Assembly: GCA_015660855.1 (NCBI GenBank)
Contig: JACSDG010000019.1
Span: forward strand, 1-37,584
Origin: Magnetococcales bacterium
GTDB lineage: Bacteria > Pseudomonadota > Magnetococcia > Magnetococcales > UBA8363
DNA length: 37,584 bases
Direction: 5' to 3'
Below the pieces are notes generated by a model. That model did not search any database. It saw only the letters and a program-made list of their open reading frames with translations, and was not told the origin of the DNA. Both the position numbers and the translations under genes were made by a program. Of the stretch, positions 1-8,495 are shown one piece after another (positions within the stretch are counted from its first letter, which is position 1; each line of letters opens with the position of its first letter).

Positions 1-404
1 CCACCAACCAACGATACCCGGTACCGTTCCCCCGCCTCCCCCATCCCTAAAACCAGTTGCTCCACCCACGCCAACGAAGTCGTCGGCGGCAATGCGATGG
101 AAAGCAAATACCAGCGAGGCTCCCCCCCCATAGCGGCAATGTCGGAAAGATTGACACACAAAGCCTTCCATCCCAACTGCCTGGGATCAGCATCCCGGGT
201 AAAATGAACCCCTTCCACCAAGGTATCCGAAGTCGCCAACAGATCCTGTGTCCTGGGAACCCGAAGTACGGCAGCATCATCCCCAATGCCCACGCCTACT
301 CCAGGGACATCACTCCGACCCAAACCCTTGAAACAGTGATCGATGAGTCCAAACTCCCCCAACGATGCCACCGTCCTGTCATTCGCCACGCTCAACTCTC
401 CCAT
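1..404 (-). CDS. thiL: Thiamine-monophosphate kinase ThiL (3' part outside window)
   Basis: Only the first ~134 codons are present; the gene continues beyond base 1. ThiL phosphorylates thiamine monophosphate to the cofactor thiamine diphosphate with ATP in the cytoplasm. My translation shows the family's N-terminal signature: LGEFGLID, then GIGDDAAVL (metal/phosphate-binding Asp pair), SDTLVEGVHF, and the CVNLSDIAAMGGEP segment. These line up with the start of E. coli ThiL. I chose the ATG whose first base is 404. It lies inside the end of nusB, giving a 26-base overlap, so translation is probably coupled. nusB-thiL is a common proteobacterial order. It is the last gene of the rpiB-glyA-rib operon seen here. 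Confidence 0.93.
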   Translation of the reverse strand, partial: MGELSVANDRTVASLGEFGLIDHCFKGLGRSDVPGVGVGIGDDAAVLRVPRTQDLLATSDTLVEGVHFTRDADPRQLGWKALCVNLSDIAAMGGEPRWYLLSIALPPTTSLAWVEQLVLGMGEAGERYRVSLVG

Positions 405-858
405 CCTTTTGGGGCCGAACCTCCCGTGCCAACCGGTCCAGCACCCCATTGACAAAAGCCCCGGATTTTTTATCTCCATAGCGTTTGGAAAGGATAATCG
501 CCTCACTGATGATCACCCTCATATCCAAACCTGGTTCCGTCATAAGTTCAAAGACGGCCTGCCGTAAAACATTACGATCAATGGTGGCAATGCGCTGCAC
601 CGACCAATTATCCGCCGCACGGGAAATCCACTGGTCCAACTCCCCCATCCGTTCCCAAACCCCGGTGGCAATCTTCTGGAAATATCCCAAATCGACGTGC
701 CCACCACGATTTTCCTCGCTCAATTGTTCCACGGCAAAGTGAACATCTTCACCGGTAATATCGCTCTGATAAAGGGCCTGCAACGTCAACTCCCTGGCCT
801 TATGCCGACCCGTCGGAACCTGTCCCGCCACCACCACGCCAAAACTGCCATCGGTCAT
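379..858 (-). CDS. nusB: Transcription antitermination factor NusB
   Basis: About 159 residues. NusB binds the boxA RNA with NusE (ribosomal protein S10) and promotes rRNA antitermination. The sequence has the typical all-helical NusB pattern: RHKARELTLQALYQSD near the N-terminus, a central WERMGELDQWI helix, RIATIDRNVLRQAVFEL, and ISEAIILSKRYGDKKSGAFVNGVLD near the C-terminus. The frame is open further upstream, to 954. I prefer the ATG at 858 because AAAGGTGG sits 4 bases before it and the longer form would run through the end of ribH. The pairing ribH-nusB is widely conserved. Confidence 0.94.
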   Translation of the reverse strand: MTDGSFGVVVAGQVPTGRHKARELTLQALYQSDITGEDVHFAVEQLSEENRGGHVDLGYFQKIATGVWERMGELDQWISRAADNWSVQRIATIDRNVLRQAVFELMTEPGLDMRVIISEAIILSKRYGDKKSGAFVNGVLDRLAREVRPQKDGRVERGE

Positions 859-922
859 ACTACCACCTTTATTACCATCCATCCGAGAGCCTGTCGCCTC
901 CAGGCACCGCATACGGGAAAAA

Positions 923-1399
923 CTAAATTTTGGTAAACAAATCCACCATTTCAATCACCGACAAGGCTGTTTCCCAACCCTTGTTGCCCGCTTTGGTTCC
1001 AGCCCGGTCGATGGCCTGCTCCACCGTATCGGTCGTCAACACCCCAAACCCCACCGCAACGCCACTCTCCATGGCCACCGATGCCACCCCCTTGCTCACC
1101 TCAGCCGCCACATAGTCAAAATGTGGCGTCGAACCACGAATCACCGCCCCAAGACACACAATCCCGGCATATTTCCCGGTCCCAGCCATACGCTTAAGAG
1201 CCATGGGAATCTCGAAGGCCCCAGGAACCCGGACAACAGTTATCGCCTTGTTATCAACCCCATGACGACGAAAACAATCCAGTGCCCCCTCCAACAATCG
1301 TTCCGTGATAAAACCGTTGAAGCGGGAAACAAGAATACCATACTCCCGACCGCCAGCGGTATCCAAATGACCTTCCAAAACCAATACCTGCTCAGACAT
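923..1399 (-). CDS. ribH: 6,7-dimethyl-8-ribityllumazine synthase
   Basis: 158 residues, the usual size. It condenses 3,4-dihydroxy-2-butanone 4-phosphate with the pyrimidine from the RibD branch to make the lumazine precursor of riboflavin. Visible motifs are the substrate loop [20 protein letters not shown], the phosphate-binding and catalytic segment [11 protein letters not shown] with its conserved His, and [23 protein letters not shown] near the C-terminus. It lies between ribBA and nusB on the same strand. The ~70-base gap to ribBA is the largest within the rib section. Confidence 0.96.
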   Translation of the reverse strand: MSEQVLVLEGHLDTAGGREYGILVSRFNGFITERLLEGALDCFRRHGVDNKAITVVRVPGAFEIPMALKRMAGTGKYAGIVCLGAVIRGSTPHFDYVAAEVSKGVASVAMESGVAVGFGVLTTDTVEQAIDRAGTKAGNKGWETALSVIEMVDLFTKI

Positions 1400-1470
1400 G
1401 CTTCGTTTCCCTTCAGTGGAATCGGACCCTTCGATACATCAAGAAAGAATGCCCCAAGCCTTTCCGAAAA

Positions 1471-2727
1471 TCACCCATCTTCCCTGTTCATGCCATCTTT
1501 TTCCTGCATTTCACCCAAAACCTGGGGCAACAGGTGGCCCAGCTTATGCCGTTTGGTGGCCAGATATTGGGCATTGCCGCTCCCGGCAGGGATGGCAATG
1601 GGAACCCGCTCCACCACTTCCATGCCATAGCCCTCCAAACCGATGATTTTTTTAGGATTGTTGGTCATGATTCTGATCTTGCGCACACCCACGTCACGCA
1701 ATATTTGCGCACCGATGCCATAGTCCCGCAAATCAGCCGGGAAACCAAGCTCCCGGTTGGCTTCCACCGTATCCATCCCCCGATCCTGGAGATTATAAGC
1801 GTGCATTTTATTGATCAAACCGATCCCCCGCCCCTCCTGACGCAGATACAACAATACCCCTCGCCCCTCCTGGCCAATGTACTGCATGGCCGCACGCAGT
1901 TGCCCACCGCAATCACAGCGCAACGACCCAAATAAATCACCCGTCAAACATTCACTGTGCACCCGCACCAAAACCGGATCCGCAGGATCAATCTCCCCCT
2001 TGATCAGGGCCACATGCTGAAAATCATCGACATCGTTGGTATAGACATAAAGTTTCCAGTCGCCGCCATACTGGGAAGGCATGCGCGTTTCAACTTGGCG
2101 ATGAATCAATTTTTCATTCTGAGTTCTGAAGGAAATCAGATCGGCGATGGTACCGATCTTCAAACCGTGTTCCCTGGCAAAGGGGATCAGGTCCGGCACT
2201 CGCGCCATCGTGCCATCCTCGTTGAGGATTTCACAAATCACCGCCGCCGGTTTGCGCCCTGCCATCCGTGCCAAGTCCACCGAGGCTTCGGTATGTCCGG
2301 CCCGCACCAACACCCCACCTTCCTTGGCCACCAGAGGAAACACATGCCCAGGCCGCACCAGGTCTTGCGGTTGACTGGCCGGGTCGATGGCTACGGCAAT
2401 GGTTCGGGCACGGTCATGGGCGGAAATGCCGGTGGTCACTCCCGTTTTGGCCTCAATGGAAACAGTGAAAGCGGTTTTAAACTTGGCGTCGTTGTCCACC
2501 ACCATGAGAGGGAGCTGGAGATAATCCACACGCTCACGGGTCAACGCCAAGCACACCAGACCGCGACCAAACCTGGCCATAAAGTTGACCGCCTCGGAGG
2601 TGCAATCCTCGGCGGGAATAATTAAATCACCCTCATTTTCCCGGTTTTCATCATCCACGAGGATGATCATTCGGCCCTGTTGGAAATCTTCGAGGATTTC
2701 CCTGATGGAATTAAATTCCGACGACAT
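1471..2727 (-). CDS. ribBA: Bifunctional DHBP synthase / GTP cyclohydrolase II
   Basis: 418 residues and a two-domain fusion. The N-terminal ~200 residues are 3,4-dihydroxy-2-butanone 4-phosphate synthase: the acidic metal loop DDENRENEGDLI near residues 25-36, TGISAHDRART, and RAGHTEASVDLARM. The C-terminal half is GTP cyclohydrolase II: VHSECLTGDLFGSLRCDCGGQL carries the zinc cysteines and YLRQEGRGIGLINK the catalytic arginine region. Both domains keep their key residues, so both activities that feed riboflavin synthesis are expected. Its ATG is one base after the ribE stop (TAG-C-ATG), indicating translational coupling. Confidence 0.96.
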   Translation of the reverse strand: MSSEFNSIREILEDFQQGRMIILVDDENRENEGDLIIPAEDCTSEAVNFMARFGRGLVCLALTRERVDYLQLPLMVVDNDAKFKTAFTVSIEAKTGVTTGISAHDRARTIAVAIDPASQPQDLVRPGHVFPLVAKEGGVLVRAGHTEASVDLARMAGRKPAAVICEILNEDGTMARVPDLIPFAREHGLKIGTIADLISFRTQNEKLIHRQVETRMPSQYGGDWKLYVYTNDVDDFQHVALIKGEIDPADPVLVRVHSECLTGDLFGSLRCDCGGQLRAAMQYIGQEGRGVLLYLRQEGRGIGLINKMHAYNLQDRGMDTVEANRELGFPADLRDYGIGAQILRDVGVRKIRIMTNNPKKIIGLEGYGMEVVERVPIAIPAGSGNAQYLATKRHKLGHLLPQVLGEMQEKDGMNREDG

Positions 2728-2728
2728 G

Positions 2729-3391
2729 CTATTGGAAACCTTTCTTTAGCAAACCGGCTTCATCAAGAAGCCCCGATGGACGCCCCCATCCCCCCGTCGT
2801 CAGCAACCGTTCCACATAACGCCCCAGAAGATCGGTTTCCACATTCACCAAACCACCGGCAACCAATGCTGACAATGTGGTTTTGTGGCCGGTGTGGGGG
2901 ATGATGTTGACAGTGAAGCGGGTCACCGCTCCCGCATCGACCACCTCGTTAACCGTCAAACTGACCCCATCCACAGCAATGGATCCCTTCGGGATAATAT
3001 AACGGCCAAACGCCGCCGGCACACGGAACCAAATTGCAGTTGATGGACCACGAGGCACCAAACGTTCCACCTGTCCCACGGTGTCCACATGCCCCTGGAC
3101 CAAATGCCCATCCAACCTGCCACCCAACACCATGGCCCGTTCCAGGTTGACCGTCTGTCCCACGCGGATACCCGCCATGGTTGTAACATTCACCGTCTCT
3201 CTGGAAACCTGGACCGTGAAAGCAACGGCGTCCCTGGCCACCACCGTCAGACACACCCCGTTGACGGCCACGGAATCTCCCAGGGCAACTCCCGCCAGGT
3301 CAAACGGAGCCGTTACCCCCAAAGACCAATCGGCCCCCCCCTTTTGCAGGCTCCGCACATGACCCATACCCTCAATCAGACCGGTAAACAT
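2729..3391 (-). CDS. ribE: Riboflavin synthase alpha chain
   Basis: 220 residues. It dismutates two molecules of 6,7-dimethyl-8-ribityllumazine to riboflavin. It starts with the diagnostic MFTGLIEGMGHV and contains two tandem lumazine-binding beta-barrel repeats. The second begins near VQGHVDTVGQVERL, and VNGVCLTV and VDGVSLTVNEV are matching segments of the two repeats. The start overlaps the end of ribD by 16 bases and the stop abuts ribBA. The gene is called ribC in E. coli nomenclature. Confidence 0.95.
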   Translation of the reverse strand: MFTGLIEGMGHVRSLQKGGADWSLGVTAPFDLAGVALGDSVAVNGVCLTVVARDAVAFTVQVSRETVNVTTMAGIRVGQTVNLERAMVLGGRLDGHLVQGHVDTVGQVERLVPRGPSTAIWFRVPAAFGRYIIPKGSIAVDGVSLTVNEVVDAGAVTRFTVNIIPHTGHKTTLSALVAGGLVNVETDLLGRYVERLLTTGGWGRPSGLLDEAGLLKKGFQ

Positions 3392-4503
3392 GATCCATTC
3401 CGCATAAACTCACCCAAGGTCGCGTCAATCAGGACATCCGCACCCAATGGCACCACCCGGACCCCATCCAACCGCAACGCTTCGGACAAACGATCCACCC
3501 CTTTCGCGCCGAAAAGACCCGGCGCATCAAAGCCTCCAATGAGCATGGGGGCCAAGTATAAGGCCAACCGGTCCACCAATCCCGCCTCCATCAATGCCCC
3601 CGTCAATTCGCCGCCCGCCTCCGACAACACACTGTTGATCCCCATGGACCCCAGACGATACATCAGATCCGTCAGGTCCACCCGCCCCCGACCATCGCAA
3701 CGACAAGCGATAAGGGTTGCTCCCCGCTCTCGCAGACGACGCGCTTGGGTACAATTTTCGTCACTCACCGTCGCCAACCACAACGGAGCACTGGTTGAAG
3801 CCGACCAAATCGCCGCGTCCACAGGGGTCCGCAACCGGGAATCCACCACCAGACGAATCGGGTCGCGCCCCCCAGAAATTCGACAATTCAAACGCGGATC
3901 ATCCGCCAGCAGGGTGCCGATACCCACCATAACCACATCGTGAATGTTTCGCAGTTGCCCCACGCTGATCCTGGCTTCGGAACCCGTAATCCACTGACTG
4001 TGACCGGTGCGAGTGGCCGTCTTGCCATCCATAGATGCGGCCATTTTAACCGTCAGCAAAGGCCGACCCCGCAGCACCCGGCTGATGAAAGGGGCATTCA
4101 AATTCCACGCTTCCGCCTCTCTCAGCCCAACCTCAACCACTATACCAGCCTCCCGGAGTCTGGCAAACCCCCCACCCGCCACGCGGGGATCGGGATCGGC
4201 CATCGCCGCGACAACCCGACTGACCCCAAGAGCCACCAGGGCATCGGCACATGGAGGGGTGCGCCCATGATGACTGCACGGTTCCAGGGTGACATAGGCC
4301 GTGGCACCACGCGCCTGTTTTCCCGCCTGTTTCAGGGCATAAACCTCCGCATGCCCCGCACCGGCGCGAGGGTGAAAACCCTGACCCACCACCCGACCGT
4401 CCTTCACCAGCAAACACCCCACCACCGGATTGGGATGGGTCCGGCCCAACCCCCGCGCCGCCAGACGCAAAGCCCGATCCATCATTCCCTGGGGAGACAC
4501 CAC
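3376..4503 (-). CDS. ribD: Riboflavin deaminase/reductase RibD
   Basis: About 375 residues and bifunctional. The N-terminal deaminase domain has the zinc site HAEVYAL and TLEPCSHHGRTPPCADAL (one His, two Cys, and the catalytic Glu). The C-terminal reductase domain starts around residue 145 with LTVKMAASMDGKTATRTGHSQ and includes VSEAGGELTGALMEAGLVD. It acts after GTP cyclohydrolase II in the pyrimidine branch. I favour GTG at 4503, placed 6 bases after GGAG; a TTG two codons earlier would leave no spacing. It follows glyA closely (about 21 bases). No nrdR gene lies between them, although glyA-nrdR-ribD is a common order in other bacteria. Confidence 0.94.
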   Translation of the reverse strand: MVSPQGMMDRALRLAARGLGRTHPNPVVGCLLVKDGRVVGQGFHPRAGAGHAEVYALKQAGKQARGATAYVTLEPCSHHGRTPPCADALVALGVSRVVAAMADPDPRVAGGGFARLREAGIVVEVGLREAEAWNLNAPFISRVLRGRPLLTVKMAASMDGKTATRTGHSQWITGSEARISVGQLRNIHDVVMVGIGTLLADDPRLNCRISGGRDPIRLVVDSRLRTPVDAAIWSASTSAPLWLATVSDENCTQARRLRERGATLIACRCDGRGRVDLTDLMYRLGSMGINSVLSEAGGELTGALMEAGLVDRLALYLAPMLIGGFDAPGLFGAKGVDRLSEALRLDGVRVVPLGADVLIDATLGEFMRNGSCLPV

Positions 4504-4524
4504 AGGCAACTCCAGCCTTGAAAG

Positions 4525-5796
4525 TCACAGATTGGGATAAATGGGATACCGCCGACACAACGCCAAAGTTTGCCTGCGTACCTCCATTTCCACACCCTGC
4601 GCCTCCTGGGGATTGGCCGACACCGCATCCAGCACCCGCACGATCCAACGCCCAACCTCTCTGAAATCTTCCGCGTCAAATCCACGGGAGGTCGCCGCCG
4701 GAGTCCCCAAACGAACGCCGGAGGTGACAAAAGGGGAGCGTGGATCGTTGGGAATGGCGTTTTTGTTACAGGTCATCCCCGCCCTTTCCAAGGCGGCTTC
4801 GGCATCCTTGCCGGTCAGGTTGCGTGAAGTCAGATCGACCAGCATCAGATGATTGTCGGTACCACCAGAAACGATCCGCAACCCTTGCGCCACCAACGTC
4901 TCCGCCAGTGCCACCGCATTAGCCCGGATGCGCCGGGCATAATCCTTGAACTCGGGCGACAACGCCTCACGAAAAGCCACCGCCTTGGCAGCGATGACAT
5001 GTTCCAACGGCCCACCCTGGATCCCGGGGAAAATTTTGGAATTGATCTTTTTGGCCAAGTCTTCCCGATTGGTGAGGATCATGCCTCCACGGGGACCACG
5101 CAAGGTTTTGTGGGTCGTTGTCGTCACAATATCGGCGTAAGGAAAGGGACTCGGATGTTCCCCGGCCGCCACCAAACCGGCAAAATGGGCCATGTCCACC
5201 ACCAAGTCGGCACCCACGGCATCACAAATTTTGCGAAAGCGGGGAAAATCGATGATACGACTGTATGCAGAGGCCCCGGCAACGATAATGCGGGGCCGAC
5301 ATTCCTGGGCCAAACGTTCCACCTCATCATAATCGATGGTTTCCGTTTCGGGGTGCAGACCATACTGCACCGACTTGAACAATTGCCCCGAAAAACTGGG
5401 AGCGGCACCATGCGTCAGGTGACCGCCATGGGCCAAAGACATCCCCAACAGGGTATCTCCCGCCACCGCCAACGCCAAATAGGCCGCCATGTTGGCCTGG
5501 GAACCGGAATGGGGCTGCACGTTGGCGAATTCGCAACCAAACAACACCCTGGCTCGGGCAATGGCCAACGACTCGGCACGATCCACAAAATCGCAGCCGC
5601 CATAATATCGCTTGCCCGGATAACCCTCGGCATACTTGTTGGTCATCACACTTCCCTGGGCCTCAAGCACCGCCCGACTCACAATATTTTCCGAGGCGAT
5701 CAGCTCAATCTGATCCTGCTGTCGCCCCAGTTCATCCTGGATGGCGGCATGGATTTCCGGGTCACTAACACTCAGGGAGGCAGTAGGGTCGATCAT
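4525..5796 (-). CDS. glyA: Serine hydroxymethyltransferase
   Basis: 423 residues, close to the family's ~417. It is a PLP enzyme converting serine and tetrahydrofolate to glycine and 5,10-methylene-THF. Motifs include [11 protein letters not shown] at the N-terminus, [35 protein letters not shown], the [12 protein letters not shown] segment, and the PLP-lysine motif [15 protein letters not shown]. The start at 5796 (MIDPTASLS) was chosen because AGGAG lies just upstream; the open frame extends to 5907 but would overlap rpiB. It follows rpiB by about 50 bases. Confidence 0.96.
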   Translation of the reverse strand: MIDPTASLSVSDPEIHAAIQDELGRQQDQIELIASENIVSRAVLEAQGSVMTNKYAEGYPGKRYYGGCDFVDRAESLAIARARVLFGCEFANVQPHSGSQANMAAYLALAVAGDTLLGMSLAHGGHLTHGAAPSFSGQLFKSVQYGLHPETETIDYDEVERLAQECRPRIIVAGASAYSRIIDFPRFRKICDAVGADLVVDMAHFAGLVAAGEHPSPFPYADIVTTTTHKTLRGPRGGMILTNREDLAKKINSKIFPGIQGGPLEHVIAAKAVAFREALSPEFKDYARRIRANAVALAETLVAQGLRIVSGGTDNHLMLVDLTSRNLTGKDAEAALERAGMTCNKNAIPNDPRSPFVTSGVRLGTPAATSRGFDAEDFREVGRWIVRVLDAVSANPQEAQGVEMEVRRQTLALCRRYPIYPNL

Positions 5797-5848
5797 GGAA
5801 CTCCTCATCATGGGAATAAAAAATTGAAATAAACTTATGCCATGGCGG

Positions 5849-6295
5849 TCAGACAGAGCCAAAGGCATCCAAACCATCGATACGTCGTTGATGCCGCCCC
5901 CCTTCAAAAGGTTCCGTCAGCCAAATATCAATAATGGAGGCTGCCAATCCCGGTCCGGTCACCCTGCCCCCAATAACCAGAACGTTGGCATCGTTGTGAC
6001 GACGGGACATGCGTGCGGTAAACTCATCATGACACAAGGCGGCGCGTATCCCCTTGAAACGGTTGGCCGCCATGGACATACCCAGGCCGGTACCACATAA
6101 AAGCACACCCCTGCGCGCCTCACCCCGCCCAATCCGACGACACAACTCGGCTGCATAGGCGGGATAATCCACCGATTCCGGCCCATTCACCCCCAAATCG
6201 CAAACATCCAGGGTATGGTTGGCCCGAATATGTTTGACCAGTTCATCCTTGAGAATCCAGGCACCGTGGTCACACGCGACGATCAATTGGTCCAT
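5849..6295 (-). CDS. rpiB: Ribose-5-phosphate isomerase B
   Basis: 148 residues. It interconverts ribose 5-phosphate and ribulose 5-phosphate, the latter being a direct substrate of the RibB domain encoded downstream. Motifs are [11 protein letters not shown] at the N-terminus, [10 protein letters not shown], the active-site cysteine segment [16 protein letters not shown], and [15 protein letters not shown]. The start at 6295 is preceded by GGAGG at good spacing; the frame is open upstream only through repeat DNA. It is the first gene of the minus-strand biosynthetic operon, so a promoter should lie in 6296-6475. Confidence 0.95.
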   Translation of the reverse strand: MDQLIVACDHGAWILKDELVKHIRANHTLDVCDLGVNGPESVDYPAYAAELCRRIGRGEARRGVLLCGTGLGMSMAANRFKGIRAALCHDEFTARMSRRHNDANVLVIGGRVTGPGLAASIIDIWLTEPFEGGRHQRRIDGLDAFGSV

Positions 6296-6313
6296 TCCAC
6301 CCTCCATGAACAT

Positions 6314-6408
6314 GATGCCCTGCGGGCATAAAGTCAAAATCAAAACCCTGGGGCTGCGCCCCTAGACCCCCCTTGGGGGGCAGTAAAATCAAAATCAAAG
6401 TCAAAGCC
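6314..6408. repeat. Dispersed intergenic repeat, copy A
   Basis: It starts with the imperfect palindrome TGCCCTGCGGGCA, followed by an A-rich stretch (repeats of CAAAATC/CAAAACC), GGGGCTGCGCCCC, and a CCCCCCTTGGGGGG palindrome. About 75 bases of this match almost exactly the interior of the MITE at 29458-29743. It occupies most of the gap between the diguanylate cyclase gene and rpiB. Confidence 0.8.
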
Positions 6409-6475
6409 ACAACGCTAAAAATCACCCCCCAGAGATAACCCACTTCACCAGCCGTTGACAACGGCCACCAAACTA

Positions 6476-8218
6476 TCAATCAAGCAATTCATCCAAATCC
6501 ACATCATCGATGGGAACTGCGGAACACACCTGGTTGCGCCCCCGATGTTTGGCATCGTAAAGGGCTTCATCCGCCTTTTTCACCATCTCTTCAGGTTTGC
6601 TCACCTCGCACGCGGGCAGGATAACAATCCCTACACTCACCGTCACCTTCAATCCATCCACCACCATCCGTTCGATCCGACGCCGAAAACGTTCCGCAAC
6701 CACATAGGTTCCTCTGGGATCGGTATCGGGGAGTATGACACAAAACTCCTCACCACCAAAACGACATGCAAGATCCACCTTGCGAAAATGTTCCTTTATC
6801 TGGGCGCCAATGGCCCGTAACACACGGTCCCCCTGATCATGGCCATAGGTATCGTTAAATTTTTTAAAATGATCCACATCGAACAGCATAAAACCCAAAA
6901 AATGGTTGTACCGCTGCGAACGTTTGACCTCTTTGATCAAGGATTCGTCCATAAAGCGCCGATTGTAGAGCTGGGTCAAGGCATCGGTAATGGCCAAATG
7001 CCTGAGTTTGTCCTCCAGCATTTTTTCCTCGGTGACATCCCGCAGCATGAACGAGGTGCCGATGGCACGCTGCCCGGCATCCAGCAATGTGTTGGTGTGA
7101 ATTTTCATGGCGCGCTGATTGAAGACCACCAAATCGGGAATATCCCGACTTTGGCGTTTCACCATGGCCAGCATGTACTCGGGATCATCCAAAATTTTTT
7201 CCCAACCATCGGCGATAATCTGGTCTGCTGTTTTCCCCAACAACCGCTCCGCCGATGGGTTGACCAACACCACCCGTTGGGTACCATCGGTCACGATGAT
7301 ACCATCCAACGCCCCAAAGATGATGGTGGAAAGTTTATCCTGCTCCCGACGCAACCCCATATAGGTTTCGTTCAATTTGAAAGTCATTTTATTGAACGAC
7401 CGGGCAATTTCACTGATTTCATCCCCGCCGGGGGCATTGACCGACAGATCCATGCGCCCCCCCGCCACCAGCTCCATGGCACCCTTGAGATGACCCAAAG
7501 GACGCACCAACGCATATCGAATCATCAGGTAGAGCAGGAGCAACAGCAGCAACACCGACACCGTCGCCATGCTCGTTGCCTGAATGCGCGTTTCCAGAAT
7601 ATCCTGTTCCACCCGGTTCAGGGATGTAATCACCTGGACAAGCCCCCGCATCCGCTGCTGCTTGCCATGACAACGAGCACATTTCTCGTCGTTGAGAATG
7701 GGGACCAGGTAAACCAACGTCCGTGATTTCCCTTCCGTCTGCCGGTAACGGGAGACCAGTTTGAGCTGTTCACTCACCCATCGCAAATCGTGATCCTGGG
7801 AATCCAATACAGGGTTCGCGCTTTCCTTTTCTCGCGGAAAAAAATCTTCTTCACCCAGACGGCGGTTGACATCGTTGATGGTTGTGTTATCGAGGAAGGC
7901 TTCCTGGCCATTGGCCCGCAAAATTTGAAATTCCAAAATATTGGGATTGCTCCGAACATCGGCAACAAAATCCTGGGCAATATTGGCATAACCCGCTTTC
8001 ATGATCGTACGCAACGCACTGATCATGTTTTCCACCATCAAGGTCATGGTGCGTTCATTTTGCGCCAGAATGGTTCGTTCCTGGTGATCCACGTAGAAAA
8101 GAATGATCCAAAGCAGCAGCAGACTGACGGTACTGGCCGTGGAAATCAAAACACGGGCACTGATACTGAGGGACTGGTAGGTTTTTTTCGTTAGACCAGC
8201 AACCCGCTTTATACCCAT
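6476..8218 (-). CDS. Membrane diguanylate cyclase with heme-c (CxxCH) periplasmic sensor, HAMP, PAS and GGDEF
   Basis: 580 residues. It has a TM segment near residues 22-44 (VLISTASTVSLLLLWIIL), then a periplasmic domain of ~150 residues ending in a CxxCH motif (C180, C183, H184). A second TM (VSVLLLLLLLYLMI) and a HAMP linker follow, then a PAS domain (around 280-400) and a GGDEF domain. The active site reads GGEEF (488-492), with an RxxD inhibitory I-site (RKVD) five residues before it, so it should make c-di-GMP and be product-inhibited. The CxxCH should bind covalent heme outside the membrane, as in the heme-c PAS-like sensors described for Geobacter chemoreceptors, so redox or gas sensing is inferred. 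ATG 8218 or GTG 8221 could start it; GAGAGG lies just upstream. Confidence 0.9.
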   Translation of the reverse strand: MGIKRVAGLTKKTYQSLSISARVLISTASTVSLLLLWIILFYVDHQERTILAQNERTMTLMVENMISALRTIMKAGYANIAQDFVADVRSNPNILEFQILRANGQEAFLDNTTINDVNRRLGEEDFFPREKESANPVLDSQDHDLRWVSEQLKLVSRYRQTEGKSRTLVYLVPILNDEKCARCHGKQQRMRGLVQVITSLNRVEQDILETRIQATSMATVSVLLLLLLLYLMIRYALVRPLGHLKGAMELVAGGRMDLSVNAPGGDEISEIARSFNKMTFKLNETYMGLRREQDKLSTIIFGALDGIIVTDGTQRVVLVNPSAERLLGKTADQIIADGWEKILDDPEYMLAMVKRQSRDIPDLVVFNQRAMKIHTNTLLDAGQRAIGTSFMLRDVTEEKMLEDKLRHLAITDALTQLYNRRFMDESLIKEVKRSQRYNHFLGFMLFDVDHFKKFNDTYGHDQGDRVLRAIGAQIKEHFRKVDLACRFGGEEFCVILPDTDPRGTYVVAERFRRRIERMVVDGLKVTVSVGIVILPACEVSKPEEMVKKADEALYDAKHRGRNQVCSAVPIDDVDLDELLD

Positions 8219-8282
8219 CACACTTTCAACCTCTCACCTCACAGATAACCCCATATCCCCACACCATCCGCCCTTCAATCCC

Positions 8283-8322
8283 TGCCCTGCGGGCATAAAA
8301 TCAAAACCAAAACCTTGGGTGC
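8283..8322. repeat. Dispersed intergenic repeat, copy B
   Basis: TGCCCTGCGGGCA followed by TAAAATCAAAACCAAAACC and CTTGGG. This is the same left module as copy A, in the 8222-8495 gap between the second propeller gene and the diguanylate cyclase gene. Confidence 0.7.
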
Positions 8323-8392
8323 TCTCGCCACTCTACCAAACAATGAAGCTTTTTATTTCAATACGTGCAAAGAAAAACCTCCGGTTTAAATC

Positions 8393-8437
8393 ATTATGGG
8401 GGCCTGAGAGAGATACCCCCCCCCGGACCCCCATAAT
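8393..8437. terminator. Long-loop hairpin, possible terminator between the propeller and diguanylate cyclase genes
   Basis: ATTATGGGGG (8393-8402) pairs perfectly with CCCCCATAAT (8428-8437), with a 25-base C-rich loop. On the plus strand it is followed by TTTT. It sits about 60 bases after the stop of the minus-strand propeller operon. The GGACCCCC part resembles the right module of the repeat family. A terminator role is inferred and the U-tract is weak on the minus strand. Confidence 0.4.
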
Positions 8438-8495
8438 TTTGTCCCGGCATTCCGTGAAAACCTTGCTTTTCACTATGCCCACCCAACCAAACCGT

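Noticed and set aside
4849-5832. A ~327-codon plus-strand open frame
   Set aside because: It lies antisense to glyA, whose motifs and start are secure.
6296-6475. FMN riboswitch upstream of the riboflavin operon
   Set aside because: The gap is filled with repeat copy A and shows none of the conserved riboswitch core.
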